Shown: piece by piece, positions 57,292 through 64,000 of the stretch | How positions within the stretch are numbered: the stretch's first letter is position 1 | Layout: every line of letters starts with the position of its first letter | The notes under the pieces: model-generated | The model's input: only the letters and a program-made list of their open reading frames with translations | Databases searched by the model: none | What the model was told of the DNA's origin: nothing | Origin: Thiobacillus sp. | GTDB lineage: Bacteria > Pseudomonadota > Gammaproteobacteria > Burkholderiales > Thiobacillaceae | Reading direction: 5' to 3' | Assembly: GCF_030696885.1 (NCBI RefSeq) | Contig: NZ_JAUYRI010000005.1 | Location: 248,001 to 312,000 of the forward strand | DNA: 64,000 bases | Position numbers and translations under genes: made by a program

Positions 57292-57654
57292 TCAGGTGCG
57301 CGCGAGCGGGGGACGGTCGAGAAGCGGGGGGATGCGGGAGAAAAAGACTTCGGGCGGATGCGGGAGCGGTCCGCCCGAAAGGCACAGCCCGAGCGACAGG
57401 CCGGATTCCATGATGATGGAGGAAAAGACCGGGTGGCAGTGGTTGCCATGCTGCCCGTCCTCGCTGGAGTGCTTGCCCGTGTCGCCGGCGGCGTCGTGAT
57501 CCGACGGCCCATGCCCGTGATGGTCGTGGTCGTGGGCATGAACGCCAAGCGCCGCCACGTTCTCGCCCATGTGCCCATGCAGGCTGGCCGCCGCTGCCCA
57601 GGCGAACTGGAGCGGGATGACGAGCATGATGATCAGGGCAATGAAGCGGCGCAT
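57292..57654 (-). CDS. CzcI-like histidine-rich exported protein
   Basis: The 120-residue protein has an export signal (ALIIMLVIPLQFAWAAAA) and a histidine/aspartate cluster (HAHDHDHHGHGPSDHD, then HCHP) at about residues 40-75. This matches the small CzcI/CadI-type proteins found ahead of czcCBA, thought to bind or sense metal in the periplasm. The ATG for MRRFIAL was chosen; the frame is open further upstream into nrdG. Confidence 0.72.
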   Translation of the reverse strand: MRRFIALIIMLVIPLQFAWAAAASLHGHMGENVAALGVHAHDHDHHGHGPSDHDAAGDTGKHSSEDGQHGNHCHPVFSSIIMESGLSLGLCLSGGPLPHPPEVFFSRIPPLLDRPPLART

Positions 57655-57697
57655 GGCCCGGATTCTACACAGTTGGGCGCAACCGCCAAGGGGTGGT

Positions 57698-58330
57698 TCA
57701 TACCTTGGCGCCACGTCTGTACTGAACCAGCGTTGCATCCGCGCAGCCCTGGCTACGGAATGCCTGGATGACGTGGCGCGTCACGCCGTGCGCCGACAGG
57801 TTCTGCGCCAGGCGCGCGACGTCGGCGTCGTCCAGCAGGGCCGGATGCACGGTGGTGCGGATTTCATGGGCGACGCCCGAGGCCAGCACGGCTTCGAGGC
57901 TGGCCAACGCAGGGGCGCCGCTGCCGGCGACGCCGGTGATGCGCGCGTAATCGGCGAACGGCGCTTTGGCGTCCAGCCCCACCCAGTCCACCAGCGGCAG
58001 CACCTCGGCGAGCCGATGCGGATAGGCGCCGCCGGTATGCAGACCGATCTTGAACCCGAGTGCACGCACTTCGCGCATCGCGTCGGCCAGGTCGGGCTGC
58101 AGCGTCGGCTCGCCGCCAGAAAACACCACGCTGTCGAGCAGGCCCTGGCGCCGGCGCAGAAAGGCCATCACGTCGTCCCAGTGGATTTCGCTGTCGCCGC
58201 GCGGGGGTATCAGGTGCGGATTGTGGCAATAGCCGCAGCGCCACGGGCAACCCTGGCAGAACACCACCGCGGCCAGCATGCCTGGCCAGTCGGTGGTGGA
58301 GAGCGGGGTCAGGCCGCCGACGCGGAGCAT
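57698..58330 (-). CDS. nrdG: Anaerobic ribonucleotide reductase activating enzyme
   Basis: The 210-residue radical-SAM enzyme installs the glycyl radical in NrdD. The cluster motif is CPWRCGYC with the following NPHLIPP, and FSGGEPTLQP is the SAM-binding GGE motif. It lies downstream of nrdD and the small glycyl-radical gene on the same strand, separated from the latter by a palindromic repeat. The fit to the NrdG/PflA-like (YjjW-like) family is clear. Confidence 0.92.
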   Translation of the reverse strand: MLRVGGLTPLSTTDWPGMLAAVVFCQGCPWRCGYCHNPHLIPPRGDSEIHWDDVMAFLRRRQGLLDSVVFSGGEPTLQPDLADAMREVRALGFKIGLHTGGAYPHRLAEVLPLVDWVGLDAKAPFADYARITGVAGSGAPALASLEAVLASGVAHEIRTTVHPALLDDADVARLAQNLSAHGVTRHVIQAFRSQGCADATLVQYRRGAKV

Positions 58331-58361
58331 GGTTTTTTACCGTGCGCGAACAACACATCGT

Positions 58362-58446
58362 CGTCATGCCGGCGAATACCCCGAAGGGCACAAACGCCGG
58401 CATCCAGTCTAATCACTGGATTCCGGGTCGCAGCCCGGAATGACGC
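58362..58446. repeat. Palindromic intergenic repeat (REP/MITE-like)
   Basis: About 85 bases contain nested inverted repeats: ends CGTCATGCCGG and CCGGAATGACG, inner CCGGCATCCAGT / ACTGGATTCCGG, and a CCGGGT-CGCA-GCCCGG hairpin. The ACTGGATTCCGG...CCGGAATGACG pattern is widely dispersed in proteobacterial genomes. It sits between the small nrdD segment and nrdG and could affect their joint expression. Confidence 0.65.
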
Positions 58447-58465
58447 ATTGATGTGCATCACAGGG

Positions 58466-58645
58466 TCAATTCGAGCAACGCCCTTCGACGAAAAAGCGCC
58501 GCTCGCGGTGCTCGCTCTTCTTGCCCTTGTTGAAGCTCGTCACCGGGCGGTGGTAGCCCATCACACGGGTCCACACTTCGCAGCGGGTGCGCTCCTCGTC
58601 TTTCAGCGTCAGCGGGGCCTGGGTCGGTACGGCCATGTCGTTCAT
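58466..58645 (-). CDS. Separate glycyl-radical segment of NrdD
   Basis: A 59-codon gene starts 15 bases after the nrdD stop with AAGGAG six bases before the ATG. The product contains CEVWTRVMGYHRP and FNKGKKSEHRERRFF, matching the extreme C-terminus of class III reductases where the radical glycine lies (Gly30 here, in RVMGYHRP). The large subunit ends just before this segment, so the two together make a full NrdD. It would be the substrate of NrdG. Whether it functions in trans is not shown. Confidence 0.8.
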   Translation of the reverse strand: MNDMAVPTQAPLTLKDEERTRCEVWTRVMGYHRPVTSFNKGKKSEHRERRFFVEGRCSN

Positions 58646-58660
58646 GTCGATCTCCTTAGG

Positions 58661-60691
58661 TTATGCGGCAACAGCGCGCTTGCGGGACAGGGCTTCCTCG
58701 TCGCACGCGGGGCAGAACTCGTGCTCGCCGGCGAGGTAGCCGTGTTTTGGACAGATGGAAAAGGTGGGCGTAATGGTGATGTAGGGCAGGCGGAAGCGCG
58801 TCAGCGCGCGGCGCACCAGATTCTTGCAGGCCTCAGCCGACGAGATGTGTTCCGACATATAGAGGTGCAGCACCGTGCCGCCAGTGTACTTCCGCTGCAG
58901 ATCGTCCTGCCGTTCCAGCGCCTCGAACGCGTCGTCGGTGAAGCCCACCGGCAGCTGCGACGAGTTGGTGTAGTAGGGCGCATCTTCGGTGCCCGCCTGC
59001 AGGATGCCGGGATAGCGCTTGGCGTCCTCCTTGGCGAAGCGGTAGGTGGTGCCCTCGGCCGGCGTGGCTTCCAGGTTGTACATATGGCCGGTCTCTTCCT
59101 GGTACGCGGCAATGCGGCCGCGGATGTGGTCGAGCAGGCGCACCGCAAACGCGTGGCCCCATTCGGTGGTGATGTCGTGCTGGTCGCCCGTGAAGTTGCG
59201 GATCATCTCGTTGACGCCGTTGACGCCGATGGTCGAGAAGTGGTTGCGCAGCGTGCCGAGATAGCGCTTGGTGTAGGGAAACAGGCCGTTGTCCATCAGG
59301 CGCTGGATTTCCTTGCGCTTGATCTCCAGGCCGTTGCGTCCCATGTCGAGCAGCGCGTCCAGCCGCCGCAATAGTGCAGCTTCGTCGCCTCGGTATTCAT
59401 GGCCGAGGCGCGCGCAGTTGACCGTCATCACGCCGACCGAGCCGGTCTGCTCGGCCGAGCCGAACAGGCCGTTGCCGCGTTTGAGCAATTCACGCAGGTC
59501 AAGCTGCAGGCGGCAGCACATCGAGCGGATGTGGTTCGGCTTCATTTCCGAATTGATGAAGTTCTGGAAGTAGGGCAGGCCATAGCGCGCGGTCATCGCG
59601 AACAGGCGCTCGGCGTTTTCAGATTCCCACGGGAAGTCCGGCGTCATGTTGTAGGTGGGGATAGGGAAAGTGAACACGCGACCCTTGGCGTCGCCGGTGG
59701 TCATCACCTCGATGTAGGCGCGGTTGATCATGTCCATCTCGACCTGCAGTTCGCCGTAGGTGAATGGCATTTCCACGCCACCGACCACCGGCACCTGCTC
59801 GCGCAGATCCTCCGGGCAGGTCCAGTCGAAGGTGAGGTTGGTGAACGGCGTCTGGGTGCCCCAGCGCGAGGGCACGTTGAGGTTGTAGATCAGTTCCTGG
59901 ATGCACTGCTTGACCGCGTCGTAGCTCATCGCGTCGTTACGGATGAACGGTGCCATGTAAGTGTCGAACGACGAGAACGCCTGCGCGCCGGCCCATTCGT
60001 TTTGCAGCGTGCCGAGGAAGTTGACGATCTGGCCGACCGCACTCGACATGTGCTTGGGTGGCCCCGCCTCGACCTTGCCCGGCACACCATTGAGGCCTTC
60101 GTGCAAGAGCGTGCGCAGCGACCAGCCGGCGCAGTAGCCCGCCAGCATGTCGAGGTCGTGGACGTGCAGCGAGCCGTCGCGATGCGCCTCGCCGAGTTCG
60201 GGCGGGTAGACGTGGTTGAGCCAGTAGTTGGCCACCACCTTGCCCGACACGTTGAGGATCAGACCGCCCAGACTGTAGCCCTGGTTGGCATTGGCGTTGA
60301 CGCGCCAGTCCTGCTGCGAAAGGTATTCGTTGACCGAGGCTTCCACGTCGACCAGCGTCTTGCGGTCCTCGCGCAGTGTCTTGTGGTGTTCGCGGTAGGC
60401 GATGTAGGCGCGCGCAGTGGCCAGATGGTTGGCGGCAATCAGGCTCTGCTCGACGATGTCCTGGATGCGCTCGATGTCGGGCGGCGCGCCGCGCAAGCTG
60501 TGGATCAGCACCTTCGTCACCTGGGCGGTCAGCAAATCCGCTTCCGCCTCGCCAAATTCGCCGGTGGCCTGTCCCGCGCGCCGCAGCGCCGAGCGGATCT
60601 TGCCGGCGTCGAAAGCCATCCTGCTGCCGTCGCGCTTGATCACCTCGCGCGGCAGCATCGTCAGCACCGTCTCCATCCCTGCATCCGCCAT
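58661..60691 (-). CDS. nrdD: Anaerobic (class III) ribonucleoside-triphosphate reductase, large part
   Basis: The 676-residue enzyme has an N-terminal ATP-cone (PREVIKRDGSRMAFDAGKIRSAL) and the catalytic barrel with SLGGLILNVSGKVVANYWLNH-type sequence and MCCRLQLDLRELLKRGNGLFG. It ends with a zinc-ribbon (CPKHG and CPACDEE) and stops at KRAVAA, without the glycyl-radical motif that normally follows. That motif is in the next gene. The start MADAGM has GGAGG upstream; ATG at 60712 is less supported. Confidence 0.93.
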   Translation of the reverse strand: MADAGMETVLTMLPREVIKRDGSRMAFDAGKIRSALRRAGQATGEFGEAEADLLTAQVTKVLIHSLRGAPPDIERIQDIVEQSLIAANHLATARAYIAYREHHKTLREDRKTLVDVEASVNEYLSQQDWRVNANANQGYSLGGLILNVSGKVVANYWLNHVYPPELGEAHRDGSLHVHDLDMLAGYCAGWSLRTLLHEGLNGVPGKVEAGPPKHMSSAVGQIVNFLGTLQNEWAGAQAFSSFDTYMAPFIRNDAMSYDAVKQCIQELIYNLNVPSRWGTQTPFTNLTFDWTCPEDLREQVPVVGGVEMPFTYGELQVEMDMINRAYIEVMTTGDAKGRVFTFPIPTYNMTPDFPWESENAERLFAMTARYGLPYFQNFINSEMKPNHIRSMCCRLQLDLRELLKRGNGLFGSAEQTGSVGVMTVNCARLGHEYRGDEAALLRRLDALLDMGRNGLEIKRKEIQRLMDNGLFPYTKRYLGTLRNHFSTIGVNGVNEMIRNFTGDQHDITTEWGHAFAVRLLDHIRGRIAAYQEETGHMYNLEATPAEGTTYRFAKEDAKRYPGILQAGTEDAPYYTNSSQLPVGFTDDAFEALERQDDLQRKYTGGTVLHLYMSEHISSAEACKNLVRRALTRFRLPYITITPTFSICPKHGYLAGEHEFCPACDEEALSRKRAVAA

Positions 60692-60706
60692 CACCGCCTC
60701 CAGAAT

Positions 60707-60748
60707 CAACATATTGTGTTTGTTACAGACTCACAATACGACATGTTG
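60707..60748. promoter_or_regulatory. Candidate pair of NrdR boxes upstream of nrdD
   Basis: CAACATATTG (60707-60716) and CGACATGTTG (60739-60748) are 8/10 identical and 32 bases apart, about three helical turns. The first, on the minus strand, reads ACACAATATGTTGA, close to the known NrdR-box consensus. NrdR represses ribonucleotide reductase genes when dATP is high. The first box lies only 16 bases upstream of the chosen nrdD start. Confidence 0.45.
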
Positions 60749-61109
60749 ATAAAAGGTCAAGGTAATTTTCAGATGTTATTGTCCTGTTACACCGTCAATT
60801 TTGGCCTCGACCAATGCATCAAATCTTGGGAAGAAGCGGTGGGATTGGGAACATCATCCACGGGCGGTGCATTCCGAGCCGTAATCAACCGGAAACGATT
60901 GGCTCCTGTGGGTGTGAAGCGGAAATTCTGGTGGTTTATGGAGAACGTCTTATGCTCGGCCAAAGACGACAACGGCCTTTCGATTGACTGCGTCCGCTGT
61001 ACTCTCAAGACCGGTCGTTGGGTCGACCCTCGATCCTGTACGTCCGCTTTACTCAGTTGGGACAGCAGAAAACGACCCGAAACGGTCAAACGATCACTCT
61101 TAATTGGGC
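60749..61109. other. Intergenic region, no gene supported
   Basis: About 360 bases upstream of nrdD and downstream of the NYN pseudogene. The frames present lack a ribosome-binding site and family resemblance. The stretch near 60985-61090 (CGTCCGCTTTACTCAGTTGGGAC region) looks like degenerate intergenic repeat sequence, similar in flavour to 62870-63000. Confidence 0.4.
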
Positions 61110-61773
61110 CTATCTTGCATAACCTGCAATGCAGTCGCCGCACATCCATTCTCCGTCATCATAGATACCCCCAGACATGTCCTTTCTCTGGTGGCACCAT
61201 CCACATTCGGAAAGAATTCGGCTGTCGTGATCGTGAGATTCCGTGGGTTCTCGATAGCCTGCCTGTTTGGATGGCAGTTGGCTTGGGTCAGCAGGTTTAG
61301 CGAAACAACCGCAGTTAGTACACCAACGGCCGCCGTGGTGTTCTATTGTGCTTGCCTTTCCACATCGAGCACAGACGACTTCTTCTGTTGTAGGAGCTTG
61401 GGCTAGTGGTTGGTGAACCAATTCATCAAGACTAGCGATGCGCCTGCATTTCAGCCCACTCTTGTTTAGGTGGGATAGTAAAGGGTCAAAGCCCTTGTCT
61501 CCTGAGAGAACAAAGCACTCTGTTTGTGATGCTGACTCTATGGTTCGACCAAGCTGAAACGCAATATGGAAATCCAAGGCATTCTTGCCTGTTCCCTCAA
61601 TTTTGTGAAAATCTACACGGCTGAAGCGGTGGGCTGTGGCTTTGATTCTTTGATGCTCTTGGAGGGTTCTGTAGGGCCCCAACAAAAATGATGGCACGGT
61701 ATGAGTCATCCAAAATAGATAGGTCAATTTTTTGGATGTTCTCATAGTCTACGAGGACCAATTTCTGGTTCAT
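61110..61773 (-). pseudogene. Frameshifted NYN/PIN-like domain protein with zinc ribbons
   Basis: The gene starts MNQKLVLVDYENIQKIDLS in one frame (from 61773) and continues after a one-base shift in another as ATAHRFSRVDFHKIEGTGKNALDFH, FVLSGDKGFDPLLSHL. These are halves of one NYN nuclease-like domain (acidic residues in LVDYEN, LDFH, SGDKGFD). Two Cys4 ribbons follow (CARCGK...CTNCG; CGWCHQ...CGDC). The total of 664 bases is one more than a multiple of three. The shift lies about 61630-61680, so this is a pseudogene, a sequencing error, or programmed frameshift. Confidence 0.75.
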
Positions 61774-62140
61774 GCAGTGTTAGCCATTGGTGATAAAGGT
61801 AAACATTATGCCGTACAGCACGAACGATCCAGAACGTCCGTTTTTGGCTGGGAGGGTGAATTCGCAGGCAGTCCAGTAAGCCGCCGTTCACCGCAACAAC
61901 ATTTTTGGTAACGGCCGCTTAGGCGCGCGAGGCTGCCAGGGTGCTCCCGGCCAGTTTCAGACATACGAAAATATGCCCAATAGCAGGCATTTGCACAGAA
62001 CTCAGAGCGATTGTCGGAATTCTTTACGTTTCCCGCACACAAAAATTAAATATGAAATTATTCCTTTTTACATTCATGGCGTTATATATTTAGGCATGAT
62101 CGTTGCTCTAATCTCAGCAAGACTATCCAAACAAACTGAA
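61774..62140. other. AT-rich intergenic region, no gene supported
   Basis: This 367-base stretch separates the leftward NYN gene from the rightward PEP-CTERM gene. The right part (about 62040-62140) is AT-rich and includes TATATATT at 62082-62090, a possible promoter area. No RNA or conserved reading frame was recognised. Confidence 0.4.
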
Positions 62141-62794
62141 ATGCAAAAAATGCCGCCAACAACTATGTTGTTAACAAAATTTAAATCCCACATTATTTTT
62201 TCGTCCATTTCTCTAGCTTCACTATTTTCTGGCTACGCATATAGCACACCAATTTTGGATCAATCTTTTTCGCCTTCAAGAAGTTATCAAATTTCATTTG
62301 GCGGAATGGGAGCAGTGCTCTGGCAAAGTTTCACTCCGGGTATCACAGGCATATTAGATGGTGCGGACGTACTCCTTCTAAAGAGACCACCATCCGCAGG
62401 AAGCCACAATTTGATTGTTTCAATCCGGGATTCTACTTTTAACAATGTGTTGGGAATCGCTCAACTGACCCCCCAACAAGTTTATGGCGCAACAGGAGAT
62501 ACAGTCGATTCTGGTTCTCCTCCCGGTTGGCTAGGGACATTCATTCATATGGACTTTGCGCTTGACCATATCCAAATGGTGGCAGGCCAATCTTATTTTC
62601 TGACCGTGAATGACGGATTTAACTGGATGGGAAGCTGGTCAGGTGGTTATGTTGGTGGGCGAGCGCATTCAGATGCAAATGCAGATTTTGGATTCAGAAC
62701 TTATGTAACTACGGTCCCCGAGCCCGGGACAGAGTGGCTGCTCGGAATTGGCCTGCTGGGCTTGATGGGGCTGGCGCGGCATAAAACAGCTTAA
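62141..62794 (+). CDS. PEP-CTERM sorting-domain protein
   Basis: The 217-residue exported protein has an N-terminal signal (SHIIFSSISLASLFSGYAYS) and a C-terminal sorting signal: VPEPGTEWLLGIGLLGLMG followed by basic ARHKTA. The body is a beta-rich domain (WQSFTPGITGILDGADVLL) like choice-of-anchor domains. Exosortase would cleave at the PEP motif and release it to the envelope or matrix. The gene is AT-richer than its neighbours. Start uncertain: ATGs at 62141, 62150 and 62165. Confidence 0.85.
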   Translation: MQKMPPTTMLLTKFKSHIIFSSISLASLFSGYAYSTPILDQSFSPSRSYQISFGGMGAVLWQSFTPGITGILDGADVLLLKRPPSAGSHNLIVSIRDSTFNNVLGIAQLTPQQVYGATGDTVDSGSPPGWLGTFIHMDFALDHIQMVAGQSYFLTVNDGFNWMGSWSGGYVGGRAHSDANADFGFRTYVTTVPEPGTEWLLGIGLLGLMGLARHKTA

Positions 62795-62807
62795 TTGATT
62801 TTGCTCA

Positions 62808-62839
62808 CGATAACGGCGACCGATCGGTCGCCGTTATCG
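62808..62839. terminator. Long perfect inverted repeat after the PEP-CTERM gene
   Basis: A perfect 16+16 palindrome (arms start CGATAACGGCGACCGA) lies 14 bases after the stop. As RNA it forms a strong hairpin with a small CGAT loop, followed by only a few Ts (TTGCTAGGTTTATT), so it is a likely terminator. Confidence 0.7.
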
Positions 62840-63079
62840 TTGCTAGGTTTATTCTCTGAAAGTCTGCTTCCGTCTGGCATGAAGGGCCGGTCAGGGTCGG
62901 CTGCCGTCCTTCGCTGCTGACGAAAGCGGCTATTCAGGCAGCGTACTCCCTAAACGTCGGCAACCTGCGCGACACCGGTCATTCAGCTGAGGCGACGCCA
63001 CCGGCCGCAAAGGCCGAACAAGAGACTGTCGCACTCCCAAAGTTGCACTTCCGCTTGTGGGCATATCAGGCCATTCAAT

Positions 63080-64000
63080 TTAACCCGGTTTGCCGTCGAC
63101 CCGCGGACGCAGCAGGATGGGCGTGTAGATCGCGGCGAACAGACCAAACGCGACGATCCACAGCACGCCGGCGATGACCATGCCGGACACATACAGGCCG
63201 GGGAAAAGCAAGGGCTGCGCGACGCGGATCAGCGCGGCGAGGTTGACCGCGACGAAGGCCCAGGTCATCAGCGGCGGCGACTCCAGCATGCGGCCGCTGT
63301 GACCGAGCGAAACGCGCGCCATCATGCCCAGGGTTAGCACGCCGATGCCGCCGGCGGTGAAGGCATGCAGCGCGCTGCCGGCCGCGGCCCCCATGCCGGC
63401 GGCCGACAGGGCGAGCAGCGCGAAGCCGACGGCAATCCAGGCGTAGCCCAGGTGCAGGATCCATAACAGCGGCACTGACCAGTATTTGTTCGTGTACCAG
63501 CCCGCCAGGCGGACCGTATGCACGACCGCTGCCAGCGCCGCGAGCAACGCGGTGACGAGCGAAACCGGTGCGACCAGGACGGCGATCAGCGCGGCGATCG
63601 TGGATGCCGGCACCAGGATCTCGATCGCTTTCCAGCGCCGTGCGCGGGTGCGCAGCTTGTTGTCGGTGAAGCTGGGAATCACCCGGCCGCCCATCACGGT
63701 CATCATCGCGACGATGACGTAGGTCGCCAGATGCAGGCCCAGGCTGCCACCGGCGGCGATCCACCCCAGCGATCCCGCATGTACCAGCCCATTGGCCGCG
63801 GCCAGCACCAGCAGCATGATTGGGAAGGGGTAGTTGTGCAGTTGCCTGGCCCGGAGGACGGGCAGCGCGAGCGCGATGGCCAGCACCGGCAGGAAGGCGA
63901 AGTCGATGACCGCGATCATGAGCGGCGGCAGCAGCGGAAACAGAAAGACCAGCCGCCCCGCCAGCCACAGCAGGAACAGCGCAGCCAGCGGCGGGCCGGA
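63080..64000 (-). CDS. nnrS: NnrS family protein, 5' end beyond the window
   Basis: At least 306 residues of a membrane protein with about ten helices remain. NYPFPIMLLVLAAANGLVH, MMTVMGGRVIPSFTDNKL, HAFTAGGIGVLTLGMMARVSLGHSGR and the histidines in these segments match NnrS, a haem- and copper-containing protein linked to nitric-oxide stress and denitrification. The frame is open to the window edge without its N-terminal part, so it is truncated by the window only. Confidence 0.9.
   Translation of the reverse strand, partial: SGPPLAALFLLWLAGRLVFLFPLLPPLMIAVIDFAFLPVLAIALALPVLRARQLHNYPFPIMLLVLAAANGLVHAGSLGWIAAGGSLGLHLATYVIVAMMTVMGGRVIPSFTDNKLRTRARRWKAIEILVPASTIAALIAVLVAPVSLVTALLAALAAVVHTVRLAGWYTNKYWSVPLLWILHLGYAWIAVGFALLALSAAGMGAAAGSALHAFTAGGIGVLTLGMMARVSLGHSGRMLESPPLMTWAFVAVNLAALIRVAQPLLFPGLYVSGMVIAGVLWIVAFGLFAAIYTPILLRPRVDGKPG

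Noticed and set aside
60746-60760. FNR-like site TTGAT-AAAAG-GTCAA before nrdD
   Set aside because: The spacer is five bases instead of four and the right half-site is imperfect, so it does not fit the FNR consensus.
60787-61149. A 120-codon frame on the minus strand upstream of nrdD
   Set aside because: No ribosome-binding site, overlaps the NYN gene end, and its sequence resembles degenerate intergenic repeat rather than protein.
62840-63079. Possible small gene or RNA in the gap before nnrS
   Set aside because: The sequence looks like degenerate repeat (GGGCCGGTCAGGGTCGG, CGGTCATTCAGCTGA) with no conserved frame or clear structure.

Overview
This GC-rich window reads as betaproteobacterial. 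The gene orders scpA-scpB-rluB and arsC-like-dapE-prmB, the sulfur-handling genes, a group 3b hydrogenase, a PEP-CTERM protein and a bacterial alternative oxidase together suggest a sulfur-oxidising relative of Thiobacillus/Sulfuricella. That placement is inference; no rRNA, tRNA or CRISPR was recognised.

Layout. 0-6.3 kb: scpA-scpB-rluB, a LuxR-type response regulator with a hybrid histidine kinase, a DsrE-like protein and an MscS-like membrane protein. 6.4-11 kb: a tightly coupled cytosolic NiFe hydrogenase operon (hydB-G-D-A plus its maturation protease). 11-22.4 kb: housekeeping and signalling genes (GGDEF-EAL, PrmB, DapE, ATM1-like ABC exporter, MFS, GNAT, FAD oxidoreductase, GGDEF, FGE-fold protein).

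22.5-32 kb is the most interesting part. A ten-gene leftward operon (small exported protein, glutathione peroxidase, FAD amine-oxidase-like protein, DUF1365, cyclopropane synthase-like methyltransferase, chalcone-isomerase-like protein, MFS, DUF3833 lipoprotein, SDR, NTF2-like) diverges from a MerR regulator carrying the adenosylcobalamin photoreceptor motifs of CarH/LitR. The 77-bp divergent promoter contains two TTGTCC-type palindromes flanking back-to-back promoters. A di-iron ferritin-like protein lies just downstream of the regulator. The region reads as a light/singlet-oxygen response that remodels membrane lipids.

32-42.5 kb: deacetylase-like enzyme, Pat-type protein acetyltransferase, CHASE-PAS-GGDEF protein, MFS, UppP and gamma-glutamyltransferase. 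42.7-49.6 kb: a sulfur module (two half-size YeeE/YedE proteins, MBL-rhodanese fusion, a DsrC/TusE-like protein lacking the C-terminal cysteines), then stress genes (BON, glycine-rich membrane protein, 24-residue membrane peptide), a sorbosone-dehydrogenase-like lipoprotein and an alternative oxidase.

49.7-57.7 kb: a Czc-type heavy-metal efflux cluster including a DMT permease with a histidine-rich tail. 57.7-60.8 kb: anaerobic ribonucleotide reductase, in which the glycyl-radical segment is encoded by a separate 59-codon gene between nrdD and nrdG, behind candidate NrdR boxes. 60.8-62.8 kb is AT-richer with a frameshifted NYN-domain gene and a PEP-CTERM protein. The window ends inside an NnrS-family gene.
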